Assembly: GCF_963517015.1 (NCBI RefSeq)
Contig: NZ_CAUQDV010000001.1
Location: forward strand, 1,556,001-1,620,000
Reading direction: 5' to 3'
DNA length: 64,000 nt
DNA from: an uncultured Devosia sp.
Lineage (GTDB): Bacteria > Pseudomonadota > Alphaproteobacteria > Rhizobiales > Devosiaceae
A model generated the notes under the pieces. It worked only from the letters and a program-made list of their open reading frames with translations. It ran no database searches and was not told the DNA's origin. Shown here piece after piece: positions 13,651 to 21,584 of the stretch (position 1 is its first letter; every line of letters begins with the position of its first letter). Made by a program: the position numbers and the translations under genes.

Positions 13651-15965
13651 GGCCCTCCTGGTTCACGATCGATATCAATGTCGGGGAGACCTACTGGCTG
13701 AACCTGCCTGAGCGCAGCTTGCTGGCCACGTTCGCCAAGTTCACGCTCCAGCACCAGCTCCGTTTCACCGACGAGCAGTTGGACATGCCCCTCGACATTC
13801 CTCCGCATCTTTTCGAGAAGATGCGGAACGACGGTCGTGCCGTGCGCATCCCGAACGGCACCATTCCCAGCCGGAAGAAGTCGGTCTTCGAGTTGGGCGA
13901 CATTCATCCCGCCACGCTTCTTGATCCGGAGGAGCGTGGCATCGGGGAGACGGAACGTGAGCTCCGCCTGGCCCAGTGGCGGAAGTTCGAGCGCGCGCGC
14001 ACGCTCGCGTGGTGCGCGGTCGAATACGACCAGACACCGCATCTTGGCCGCGGCCACAACTCGATCGACGATCATTTCAGATCGAAGCGCGTCAAGGCCC
14101 GTGCCCGCGAAATGGGTTTCGTCTGGCGTCCTGACGCGGCGACTATCCTGCGTGCCATCGACACCTGCGGCGTGCCAGGGTCTCGACCCGTCAGCGCTTT
14201 CTTCGACAAGCGCGGCAAGCACGATCGCGCCAAGCGCTATCCCCAGAAGTTGCTGGACTGGGCCAAGGAGGCAATCGACACCTACTGGTCGTCGATCAGC
14301 GAACGTTACTGCGACGTCCGCGAGACCTTCTACACCAAGATCGACAACGAGAACGCCGAACGTGAAAAGCTCGGCATCGAGAAGCTCAAGCGCATCAGCC
14401 CGGAAACCTTCAGGACCTGGGTCGACGAGGAAGCGTCCTGGTGGACGTGGTCTACCCGATACGGGGAAAAGGCTGCCGACGCCCGATACAAGGGGCGCGG
14501 ATTGCCGATGGAAGCGAGCCGCCCGCTCGAGCTGGTCCTCATCGATCACACCCGGGTGGACGCATGGGCCGTCGTCGAGGATGAGTACGGGCGCCTCGTG
14601 ATGAGTGAGCGTCCATGGTTGACGCTCGCCATCGACGTGTACAGCCGCATGATCGTGGGCGCCGTGATGACCTTCGAGCCGCCGAGCGTGTACAGCGCCA
14701 TGCTGTGCCTGCGCCAGATCGTGCGCGCCAAGGAGTTCTTGATCGAACGGTACGGTCACCACAAGGGCGCCACGGACGGCTATGGCAAACCGACGACCAT
14801 CGTCATGGACAACGCCTGGGAATTCTCCGGGATCTCCATGCAGTCGGTCTGCGAAGGTGCTGGAATCCACGTGATGTGGGCGCCGGTCGGTACGCCCAAG
14901 TTCAAGGCGATCGTCGAGCGCTTCTTCCGCACGCTCAACGAACGTGTCTGGCATCGTCTGGGCAGTGGCATCCCGTTCAAGCCCCAGGTCATGCAGGAGC
15001 TGGGGCTGGACCCCAGGGCGAAGGCTATCTACCGCCTGGACTATCTGACGGCCCGCATGTGGGACGGCATCGTCAACACGTACCATGTGGAAGTGCACTC
15101 GGACCTCAACATGGCGCCGGCGGAAAAATGGACCCTCGGCATCCAGGCCAAGACGCGTCCGACGATCGACGATGTCACCGCGCTCGACGGCATGTTGGGC
15201 AATGTCTGGAGGGGGACCCTCAGTGCCGAGGGAGTGGCAGTCAACGGCCAACGCTTCCACGAGGCCTCGACGACCTCCGCGCTGCTCGACAACCTGCTCA
15301 AATACGGTGCTAAGAAATCCCAGCGCAAGGGCTTCGGATCCAGCGGGACGGTGGCGGTGATCGCCCACTGGGACCGTGTGGACGCCAGTTATGTCCACGT
15401 CTGGGATTTCTCGCGCAACGTGGCGGTCCGGTTGCCGAACGTCGACAGGCATGTCCACGGCATTCCCACCGTCGACGGCACGCCGTCGCAAGGGCTCAGT
15501 TGGGCCGTGGTGGATTCCATCAAGGAGTTCGCGGCCAAGCAGAACATTGCCTTCCACAGCCCCGAGGAAAAGGCGGCTGCGCGGCACGCCTTCTACCACC
15601 AGATGCCCGATGACGTGGCGGCGATGCCCTTCAACCTGGCCCGTCACCATGCGGCGGATTTTGACCCCGGGCCCCGTCTCGTCGATGGCGACGCCGTCCT
15701 TGTCCGCGAGGTGCCTGCAAGCGCCAAGGGTAACGCGATCGATACCCCGCGGGAGTTTTCCGCGTCTCACCGGTCACCCGACTGGGTCCCCGAGAAGGCT
15801 CCCTCCCGCGGGAGGAAGCGCAAGTACAAGCCCGCGGGCAAGCGCAGTCCCGGGCCGGCGAAAGCTGGCCAGGGCGATCCCAAGACCTCGACCCCCGAAA
15901 CTTTCCTGTCCGACCAAATCCTGGATTCCGCAGCCGCACTCGACGCGCTGGCGGACGACCTTTGA
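13647..15965 (+). CDS. tnsB: TnsB-like DDE transposase
   Basis: A 772-aa RNase H-fold transposase of the Tn7/Mu/Tn552 superfamily. The catalytic triad is visible: D300 in VLIDHTRVD, D388 in IVMDNAWEFSG, E424 in IVERFFRTLNERV, with the exact D-x35-E spacing. The N-terminal 250 residues hold the helical DNA-binding domains for end repeats; the region after E424 fits the Mu transposase C-terminal beta barrel. A basic, proline-rich tail (SRGRKRKYKPAGKRSPGPAK) probably contacts TnsC, as the TnsB C-terminus does in Tn7. ATG 13647 overlaps the 72-aa ORF stop. Confidence 0.95.
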   Translation: MRPSWFTIDINVGETYWLNLPERSLLATFAKFTLQHQLRFTDEQLDMPLDIPPHLFEKMRNDGRAVRIPNGTIPSRKKSVFELGDIHPATLLDPEERGIGETERELRLAQWRKFERARTLAWCAVEYDQTPHLGRGHNSIDDHFRSKRVKARAREMGFVWRPDAATILRAIDTCGVPGSRPVSAFFDKRGKHDRAKRYPQKLLDWAKEAIDTYWSSISERYCDVRETFYTKIDNENAEREKLGIEKLKRISPETFRTWVDEEASWWTWSTRYGEKAADARYKGRGLPMEASRPLELVLIDHTRVDAWAVVEDEYGRLVMSERPWLTLAIDVYSRMIVGAVMTFEPPSVYSAMLCLRQIVRAKEFLIERYGHHKGATDGYGKPTTIVMDNAWEFSGISMQSVCEGAGIHVMWAPVGTPKFKAIVERFFRTLNERVWHRLGSGIPFKPQVMQELGLDPRAKAIYRLDYLTARMWDGIVNTYHVEVHSDLNMAPAEKWTLGIQAKTRPTIDDVTALDGMLGNVWRGTLSAEGVAVNGQRFHEASTTSALLDNLLKYGAKKSQRKGFGSSGTVAVIAHWDRVDASYVHVWDFSRNVAVRLPNVDRHVHGIPTVDGTPSQGLSWAVVDSIKEFAAKQNIAFHSPEEKAAARHAFYHQMPDDVAAMPFNLARHHAADFDPGPRLVDGDAVLVREVPASAKGNAIDTPREFSASHRSPDWVPEKAPSRGRKRKYKPAGKRSPGPAKAGQGDPKTSTPETFLSDQILDSAAALDALADDL

Positions 15966-15976
15966 GGAACCATTCC

Positions 15977-16972
15977 ATGACCAAGCTGACCAACTCCCAA
16001 ATCCTTGCCGTTTTCCGCAAGCTGCGCGTGAAGCATCCCCGTCTCGACGTCTTCAACGAGGTGTGTGACGACCTGCGCGACACGACCGGCGACGGCGAGC
16101 CCAAGCAATTCGCGACGCTGTTCGCTCCCAGCCACGTCGGCAAATCGACCGCAGTCAGGAACTACCAGGAAAAAGTCGCCGTTCCTGCCGCTGTCTCCCG
16201 CGGTCTCGTTCCGTCCGACCTGCCGCTCGACGAGCAGGTGAAGCGCCAGAAGCTCGTCGTTCATGTCACTCTCGAGGGCGGGGCGACACCGCGTTCGCTT
16301 TGCGCGGACATCCTCGCGGCCCTCGGCGATCCTCGCTCCGCCCGGGGGACGAAGAACCTGATGCTGCGCCGCGTCTATGACCTGCTGGCGGAGCTGGGCG
16401 TCGAGCTGTTGGTGATCGACGAGATCCAGCATCTGGCGGTCTCGAAGCACCGCTCGACCGATGACACGGACCTCCGTTCGATCGAGCGGTCGCGGACCTC
16501 TGAAGTCACGGACACGCTCAAGGCGATGCTGATCCGCGGCGTCGTGCCGATGCTGTTCGTCGGCATCGAGGAGGCGCGCCCGTACCTCTTGGACGATATC
16601 CAGCTCGCCTTGCGCTGCCATGAGGAGATCGACTTCGGGGAACTCTCCTGGGAAGATCCCGAGGAGCGGCAGACCTTCATCGACTTCGTCGGTCGTCTCG
16701 GCATCCACCTGGCCAAGGAAGGGCTGTTTCCCGAGCGGGCGAACTTCTTGGCCCATGACATCCCGGCGTGCTTGCACGAGGCCTCCCTCGGTCGTCTGGG
16801 CATTGCCTGCCGGATCGTCGCGAAGGCCTGCATGCACGCCGCCAAGGCGAAGGTCGAAACGGTCACCCGTGACCATCTCTCCAAGGCCGTGGACACCTTT
16901 GCCATTCCCCGTGGCATCGTGACCACCAATCCGTTCACCCGTCCCGGAACCGCCCGCATGGTGCAGGGATGA
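15977..16972 (+). CDS. tnsC: TnsC/TniB-like AAA+ transposition regulator
   Basis: A 331-aa AAA+ ATPase: Walker A APSHVGKST (K56), Walker B ELLVIDEIQHL (D148, E149), sensor-like VVPMLFVGIEEARP. TnsC polymerises on target DNA, receives the site from TniQ/TnsD and activates TnsA-TnsB. ATG 15977 with GAGG at 15964-15967 is preferred over a TTG overlapping the tnsB stop. The stop overlaps the tniQ start by ATGA. Confidence 0.92.
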   Translation: MTKLTNSQILAVFRKLRVKHPRLDVFNEVCDDLRDTTGDGEPKQFATLFAPSHVGKSTAVRNYQEKVAVPAAVSRGLVPSDLPLDEQVKRQKLVVHVTLEGGATPRSLCADILAALGDPRSARGTKNLMLRRVYDLLAELGVELLVIDEIQHLAVSKHRSTDDTDLRSIERSRTSEVTDTLKAMLIRGVVPMLFVGIEEARPYLLDDIQLALRCHEEIDFGELSWEDPEERQTFIDFVGRLGIHLAKEGLFPERANFLAHDIPACLHEASLGRLGIACRIVAKACMHAAKAKVETVTRDHLSKAVDTFAIPRGIVTTNPFTRPGTARMVQG

Positions 16973-18909
16973 CGCTGCCGATAAGTGTGAGACCGCATCC
17001 CGACGAACACCTCCCGGGCGTGGTGGTTCGTGCGGCCAATGCGATGGGGTACGATTTCTCGAGCGAGATCCTCATCCCGCTCGGTTTCAAGTCGAGGGCC
17101 GAATCCGTCGCGTCGGCTCCGCACCTCAAGTTGGCGCTCGCCGATCACCTCGGCTGTACGCTGGAGGATATTGGTCCGCACTTCGTGGAGCGTGGCGAAC
17201 GTTCCGGGTGGATCAAGTTCTACGGCGCGGAGATCAGGTCCATGCACCGCGAGGTCGCCGTCCGCCGCTTGGCGCCCGGCACCTTCGCGGCATGCGGGTA
17301 TCATAAGGCGGCATGGCAGGTCCGAGCTTTCTGTTTCGATCCTGCCACGATGGAACGGCTGATCTCCGAATGCCCGGTGTGCGGCAACACCCTGCGTTTC
17401 ATCCGGGTGCGGGATTTGTCGTTCTGCGACCATTGCGATCGTTTGGACCAATACGGTTTCGTTCGATCTGCCGTGGACCTGCGCGACTTCCCGCAGGAGA
17501 AGGTGGAGGTCAACGACATGGACGCACTCCGCTTCGTCACCGGCCTGGTGGATCCGGACCCTTCTATCCGTGAGGCGTTTCGTCCTTCGCTGCACCCTGA
17601 CCTCGACGTCGATCGCGGTGCCCTGTTCGAGTTCGTGATTTCCCTGGCCGGAGCGATCACGCAAGATCCGAAGCGCGCGGTAACCTCCATTGCCAAACCT
17701 GGGAGCAGGGAAGCGTACGATCGCATCGAGCCGGAAATCTTGGCGAAGGCGGGCCGTGTGCTGATGTCTTGGCCGGAGAAGTTCCACGAGCTTTGCGGGG
17801 AGGTCCGTGCGGCTGCAGGCGAGCGGGATGGGCACTACGGTCTCAAGAAGGAGCTTGGTCCCCTGGCAGCTTTGACCATCGATCGAGCACTGAAACCGGA
17901 ACTTCGAGAGGCCGTGCGCAAGGCCATTGGGCACGACATGGCGAAGACCTCGGAGGCCTTGCCGACCGTACGAAAGGGCGGATACCGGAATCGCTCTGAC
18001 CTGTTGACCGCTTTCGCAGCCGCCAAGGAATTCGGGATACGTCCCAAGCTGTTCAAGAGGCTCGGGGAACACCCCGACATCCGTGTCATCCGCAACGTCG
18101 GGTCGAAGAATTCGCCCATGCTCTTCGAACGCAGCCAGGTTCAGGAAATCGCCGAATTGCGGGCCGACATGATCGCGTCGAGCTCCGCTGCCATCCGTCT
18201 CGGGCTGCCGAACGGAGCCATGTCGGAACTCGCCGTCGCGGGGCTGATTAAACCCATAACCGGGCCGGTCCTGATGCTGGCGGTGGGCAACCAGTACTAC
18301 TCGGCCTCGAGCGTGGACACACTGGCGAGTGCACTGGAGTCGAAGGCGATCACGAAGGCTCCACCCTCGACCTACATCCGTCTGACCAAGGCGGCATACC
18401 GTCTGCCTCCCGGGCCGAAGCCTTGGGTCGAGATCATAGATAAGGTACTGGACGGTTCCATCCCGGTGCACCGGATCGACGGGCGTCTGACCGGGACCAT
18501 GACCTCGCTTGCTGCGCCATCATTCGCCTCCGTTGTCGCAGCCGTGGGCAACGGAACCGTGGCCGGTGAAACCACGGACGATCTTCTTACGCACAACGAG
18601 GTCTCTATACTCCTTGGCGTAAACGCGCCGATGGTCGGTAGCCTCGTCGCCCGCAAGTTTCTTCCCGTCGTGTCCGGCGCACAGGTTTCCATCCGCCGCG
18701 AGGATGTACTCCTTGCAGCCAAGACATGGATATTCACCAACGAGATCTCGCGTCGCCTAAAAGTGCCACCTCGGCTGGTCCGAACGACCTTGGCGGACCT
18801 AGGGGTGGCACCCGTTCATGCGCTCCGTCCGAAACAATGGCTGATCTTCGATCGCAAACTCGTCGAAGCTGCAATCGCGCATTTGGAGAGCGCCCGGCTG
18901 CGTACCTAA
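16969..18909 (+). CDS. tniQ: TniQ/TnsD-family target-site selector
   Basis: A 646-aa protein. The N-terminus LPISVRPHPDEHLPGVVVRA is the TniQ signature (exposed R and P, then two-helix LPG). A zinc ribbon follows: CPVCG (C135, C138) and CDHC (C152, C155). The C-terminal 300 residues contain about four helix-turn-helix-like modules in a row (AAKEFGIRPKLFKRLGEHPD; AAIRLGLPNGAMSELAVAGL; VSILLGVNAPMVGSLVARKF; ISRRLKVPPRLVRTTLADLG). Long TnsD-type proteins recognise a specific attachment site; this length suggests a fixed chromosomal target, and the right end does abut the 3' end of paiB. Confidence 0.9.
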   Translation: MTLPISVRPHPDEHLPGVVVRAANAMGYDFSSEILIPLGFKSRAESVASAPHLKLALADHLGCTLEDIGPHFVERGERSGWIKFYGAEIRSMHREVAVRRLAPGTFAACGYHKAAWQVRAFCFDPATMERLISECPVCGNTLRFIRVRDLSFCDHCDRLDQYGFVRSAVDLRDFPQEKVEVNDMDALRFVTGLVDPDPSIREAFRPSLHPDLDVDRGALFEFVISLAGAITQDPKRAVTSIAKPGSREAYDRIEPEILAKAGRVLMSWPEKFHELCGEVRAAAGERDGHYGLKKELGPLAALTIDRALKPELREAVRKAIGHDMAKTSEALPTVRKGGYRNRSDLLTAFAAAKEFGIRPKLFKRLGEHPDIRVIRNVGSKNSPMLFERSQVQEIAELRADMIASSSAAIRLGLPNGAMSELAVAGLIKPITGPVLMLAVGNQYYSASSVDTLASALESKAITKAPPSTYIRLTKAAYRLPPGPKPWVEIIDKVLDGSIPVHRIDGRLTGTMTSLAAPSFASVVAAVGNGTVAGETTDDLLTHNEVSILLGVNAPMVGSLVARKFLPVVSGAQVSIRREDVLLAAKTWIFTNEISRRLKVPPRLVRTTLADLGVAPVHALRPKQWLIFDRKLVEAAIAHLESARLRT

Positions 18910-18978
18910 CCTTGCCGTCCCGTGGTCAACCACGGTGTGCATTTCCTGGGTTGATCTAAACTCGAACACCTTCAATAT

Positions 18979-19004
18979 AGCCGGGCTCGTTGCCCGGCTT
19001 TTTT
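18979..19004 (+). terminator. Rho-independent terminator of the tns operon
   Basis: Stem AGCCGGGC/GCCCGGCT with TCGTT loop and a run of six T, 70 nt after the tniQ stop. Confidence 0.85.
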
Positions 19005-19023
19005 GTGTCCTGAACTCAGACTG

Positions 19024-19176
19024 CATCGACTCGCAATTTGCGGCAAAAGCGGCCCTTATCGACTCGGGAATGCTGGTTTAGGGTCATTCATCGACTCGGG
19101 AATGCTGGTCGGCTGGACTCAGGATTATTCGGGCTTCCTTGATTCTGAACGGCTTTTTCGACTCAGGTTTTCCTAG
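19024..19176. mobile_element. Probable right end of the Tn7-like element (TnsB-site array)
   Basis: Five same-orientation copies of a (A/T)TCGACTC-type core lie at 19028, 19061, 19093, 19116 and 19160 (GACTC positions). Two are identical over about 20 bp (ATCGACTCGGGAATGCTGGT at 19059-19078 and 19090-19109). Multiple direct TnsB sites near an end are the rule for Tn7-like elements. The last copy overlaps the paiB stop codon. The exact terminal base and target duplication cannot be fixed because the other end is not visible and no TGT/ACA terminus was recognised. Confidence 0.72.
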
Positions 19177-19807
19177 TCGCGATACTCTGCTTGCCGCTCG
19201 TCTTCATGCGTTCGGCGAGAGCCGGGCGGTCGCTGGCTGAGACGCCGATGACCGCACCTTCTAAGTCCGGCTCTGTGCGGTTCTGGCTGAGTTTGGATTT
19301 GGCAAGGACTCGACTGACGACGATGCGGAAAGCGACGATCTTGGTCAGCATGTCGGCCATATAGTCGGCGGGCGCGTCGGCCATGTGCCAGGCATGCTCG
19401 CCATTGTAGTGCCGTTCCTGATCCCGGGTCAGCAGGCCGACCGCGGCACGCTTGCTGCGCTCGTCGTGCTGGAAGGTGATGGCGCCATGCACGTGGACGA
19501 TCTGATAGTTCCAGGTCGGGACGTGACGATGGTGCTCCTGCTTGCTGGGGTAGTAATTGGGCGAGATATAGCCATCGACGCCACGGAAGATCGTCAGGAC
19601 TTCCTGGCCATCGGGGAGCAGCCGGTGCATGTCGTTGGCGAGGGCAACATGGCCAATAAGGTCACCACTCTTGTCTATCAGGAGGGGGATGTGATTGGCG
19701 ATCAGGCCCTGATCGGTCTGGGCCACGATGCAGCCGAGCGGCGCTTCTGCGATGAGGGCGGCGATGGCGGCCGTGTCGACTTCCTTGAAATGGTCGGGCA
19801 GGTACAT
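19163..19807 (-). CDS. PaiB-type FMN-binding negative transcriptional regulator
   Basis: A 214-aa split-barrel flavoprotein: YLPDHFKEVDTAAIAALIAE at the start, NHIPLLID, HGAITF and the C-terminal KLSQNRTEPDLEG, all typical of PaiB. Family members are linked to control of sporulation or degradative genes in Bacillus; their role in proteobacteria is poorly known. ATG 19807 is 1 nt after the argO stop, so it is the second gene of an argO-paiB operon. The last ten residues (GKQSIATRKT) look foreign to the family, and the stop codon lies in the transposon end array. Confidence 0.85.
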   Translation of the reverse strand: MYLPDHFKEVDTAAIAALIAEAPLGCIVAQTDQGLIANHIPLLIDKSGDLIGHVALANDMHRLLPDGQEVLTIFRGVDGYISPNYYPSKQEHHRHVPTWNYQIVHVHGAITFQHDERSKRAAVGLLTRDQERHYNGEHAWHMADAPADYMADMLTKIVAFRIVVSRVLAKSKLSQNRTEPDLEGAVIGVSASDRPALAERMKTSGKQSIATRKT

Positions 19808-19808
19808 G

Positions 19809-20420
19809 TCAGGCACCGGTGATGAGCTTGAGGGCAATGGCCCACATGACTACAGCAATTGCGCCTTCCAGAATACGCCAGGATGCGGGGCGGGCGAAGA
19901 TCGGCCGGAGCAGGGCAGCGCCGAGACCGAGGCTGAAGAAAAACAGGAAGGACGCGGTGATGGCGCCGGCGGCGAAGGTCGCCTGCTGACCCTCGAACTG
20001 GGTGGAAATGGTGCCCAGCAGGACGACGGTATCCAGATAGACATGCGGGTTGAGCCAGGTGAGGGCGAGGCAGGTGAGGAGTGTGGGGACCAGGGCTCTC
20101 GCGGGTCCCGCCTGATCGATGGCCAGGCTATCGGCCGAGCGCAGGGCCGCCAACATGCTCCTGGCGCCATACCAGGCCAGAAAGGCCGCACCGCCGTAGC
20201 GCATGAGCGGGTCAAGCCAGGGCAGCACACGAGCGATCTGGCCGAAGCTGGTGACGCCGAGGATGATGAGAATGGCGTCTGAGAGCGCACAGGCGAGGCA
20301 GACGGGGAGAACGTGCTCGCCTTTGAGGCCTTGTCGAAGGACGAAAGCATTCTGTGCACCAATGGCCAGGATGAGGCTCAGGCCAATGCCGAGGCCCGTG
20401 AGGTAGATCGAAACATTCAT
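19809..20420 (-). CDS. argO: LysE/ArgO amino-acid exporter
   Basis: A 203-aa membrane protein with six hydrophobic segments. The N-terminal GIGLSLILAIGAQNAFVLRQ matches the LysE signature (GAQNAFVL), and LTWLNPHVYLDTVVLLG is the second hallmark. It exports basic amino acids (lysine or arginine) or analogues. It diverges from an argP gene across an 86-bp gap, the standard arrangement, so ArgP with bound amino acid likely activates it. The symbol argO is used for the family; lysE would be equally fair. Confidence 0.9.
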   Translation of the reverse strand: MNVSIYLTGLGIGLSLILAIGAQNAFVLRQGLKGEHVLPVCLACALSDAILIILGVTSFGQIARVLPWLDPLMRYGGAAFLAWYGARSMLAALRSADSLAIDQAGPARALVPTLLTCLALTWLNPHVYLDTVVLLGTISTQFEGQQATFAAGAITASFLFFFSLGLGAALLRPIFARPASWRILEGAIAVVMWAIALKLITGA

Positions 20421-20506
20421 AAGCAGCGCCCTGTTGACTGTCTTGCGCTAATGGCGCCTCGTGCTTTAGGCAAATTAAAGATGCTGAAGTTGAGTTAGTG
20501 AGACTT

Positions 20507-21424
20507 ATGATGATTGACTACAGCGCGGCTGCAGCAATCGCGACGATCGTTCGGCTGGGCAGTTTCGAGAAGGCTGCGAAAGCGCTCAACGTGACGCCGT
20601 CGGCAATTTCGCAGCGGGTCAAGCAGTTGGAAGAGCGGCTTGGCACCGTGCTGATCGAGCGTGGGTCGCCCTGTCGAGCGACCGACAAGGGCGCCTGGCT
20701 TTGCCGCCACATGGATCAGGTGGACCTGTTGGAGCGGAGCCTGTTCGAGCAGATGCCGGAGCTTGGCGATGTCGGTCGTCGGACGGTGACACTCGACATC
20801 GCGGTCAATGCCGACAGTCTTGGGACTTGGTTTCTGCCGGCGGTGGCGAGCTTTGCGGAGCGTTCGAAGGTTCTGCTCAACATCGAGGTGGATGACCAAG
20901 AGCATACGGTCGACTGGCTGCAGCGGGGGCGGGTGGTTGCTGCGGTCACGTCGTTAAAGGAGCCGGTAGCGGGTTGTGCGGTCACCGGACTTGGGTCGCT
21001 GCGCTATCATGCGACGGCCAGCCCCGAGTTCATGCGGCGGCATTTCCCTGATGGGGTCACCTCGGAGACAATCGGGAAGGCGCCTGCCCTGACCTTCAAC
21101 CAGAAGGACAGTTTGCAGCAGGATTGGGTAGCGGCATATGTGGGTGGACAGGTTGCCACCCAGACCCATTGGCTGCCATCGACGCAGGGGTTTGTGGAGG
21201 CGTGCCTTCTGGGCATGGGTTGGGGCCTCAATCCGGTGCATCTGGTCGAGGATCATCTGCGGGCCGGCCGGCTTGTCGAGCTTGTTGCCGGCGCGGTGAT
21301 GGATGTTCCGCTCTACTGGCAGGTCAGCCGCTGGGCGGCCAAGCAGTTTCCCGATCTCAGCCGGGATGTCGTGGCAGCCGGACGACGCATGCTGCAGCGC
21401 GATAGCAACGAAAAGGATCAATAG
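20507..21424 (+). CDS. argP: ArgP/LysG LysR-type regulator
   Basis: A 305-aa LysR-type protein. The HTH is at the N-terminus (GSFEKAAKALNVTPSAISQR, VKQLEERLG), and the effector domain has the ArgP-like segments ADSLGTWFLPAVA and GWGLNPVHLVEDHL. It senses lysine/arginine and controls the divergent exporter. Start at ATG 20507 (or 20510); a GTG at 20498 is also in frame. Confidence 0.9.
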   Translation: MMIDYSAAAAIATIVRLGSFEKAAKALNVTPSAISQRVKQLEERLGTVLIERGSPCRATDKGAWLCRHMDQVDLLERSLFEQMPELGDVGRRTVTLDIAVNADSLGTWFLPAVASFAERSKVLLNIEVDDQEHTVDWLQRGRVVAAVTSLKEPVAGCAVTGLGSLRYHATASPEFMRRHFPDGVTSETIGKAPALTFNQKDSLQQDWVAAYVGGQVATQTHWLPSTQGFVEACLLGMGWGLNPVHLVEDHLRAGRLVELVAGAVMDVPLYWQVSRWAAKQFPDLSRDVVAAGRRMLQRDSNEKDQ

Positions 21425-21584
21425 TTTCTTCGGCTTTATCAGTCTCTTACGGATTAGATGGCTAGGTTGGCAGCCTATGCTGGGGCGCTGCGTGTGAAGG
21501 TCTGAGGTCTTTACGCCGTTACGGCAGGCGGAAACGCGGATGCGTTTCGCGGGGACTGGACTTGCCGGCAGGACGACCGACCAG

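Noticed and set aside
13539..15770. 743-aa minus-strand open frame opposite tnsB
   Set aside because: Antisense shadow of a GC-rich gene; tnsB has intact catalytic motifs and overlap with neighbours.
16375..18471. 698-aa minus-strand open frame opposite tnsC/tniQ
   Set aside because: His/Arg/Asp-rich translation with no domain; antisense shadow.
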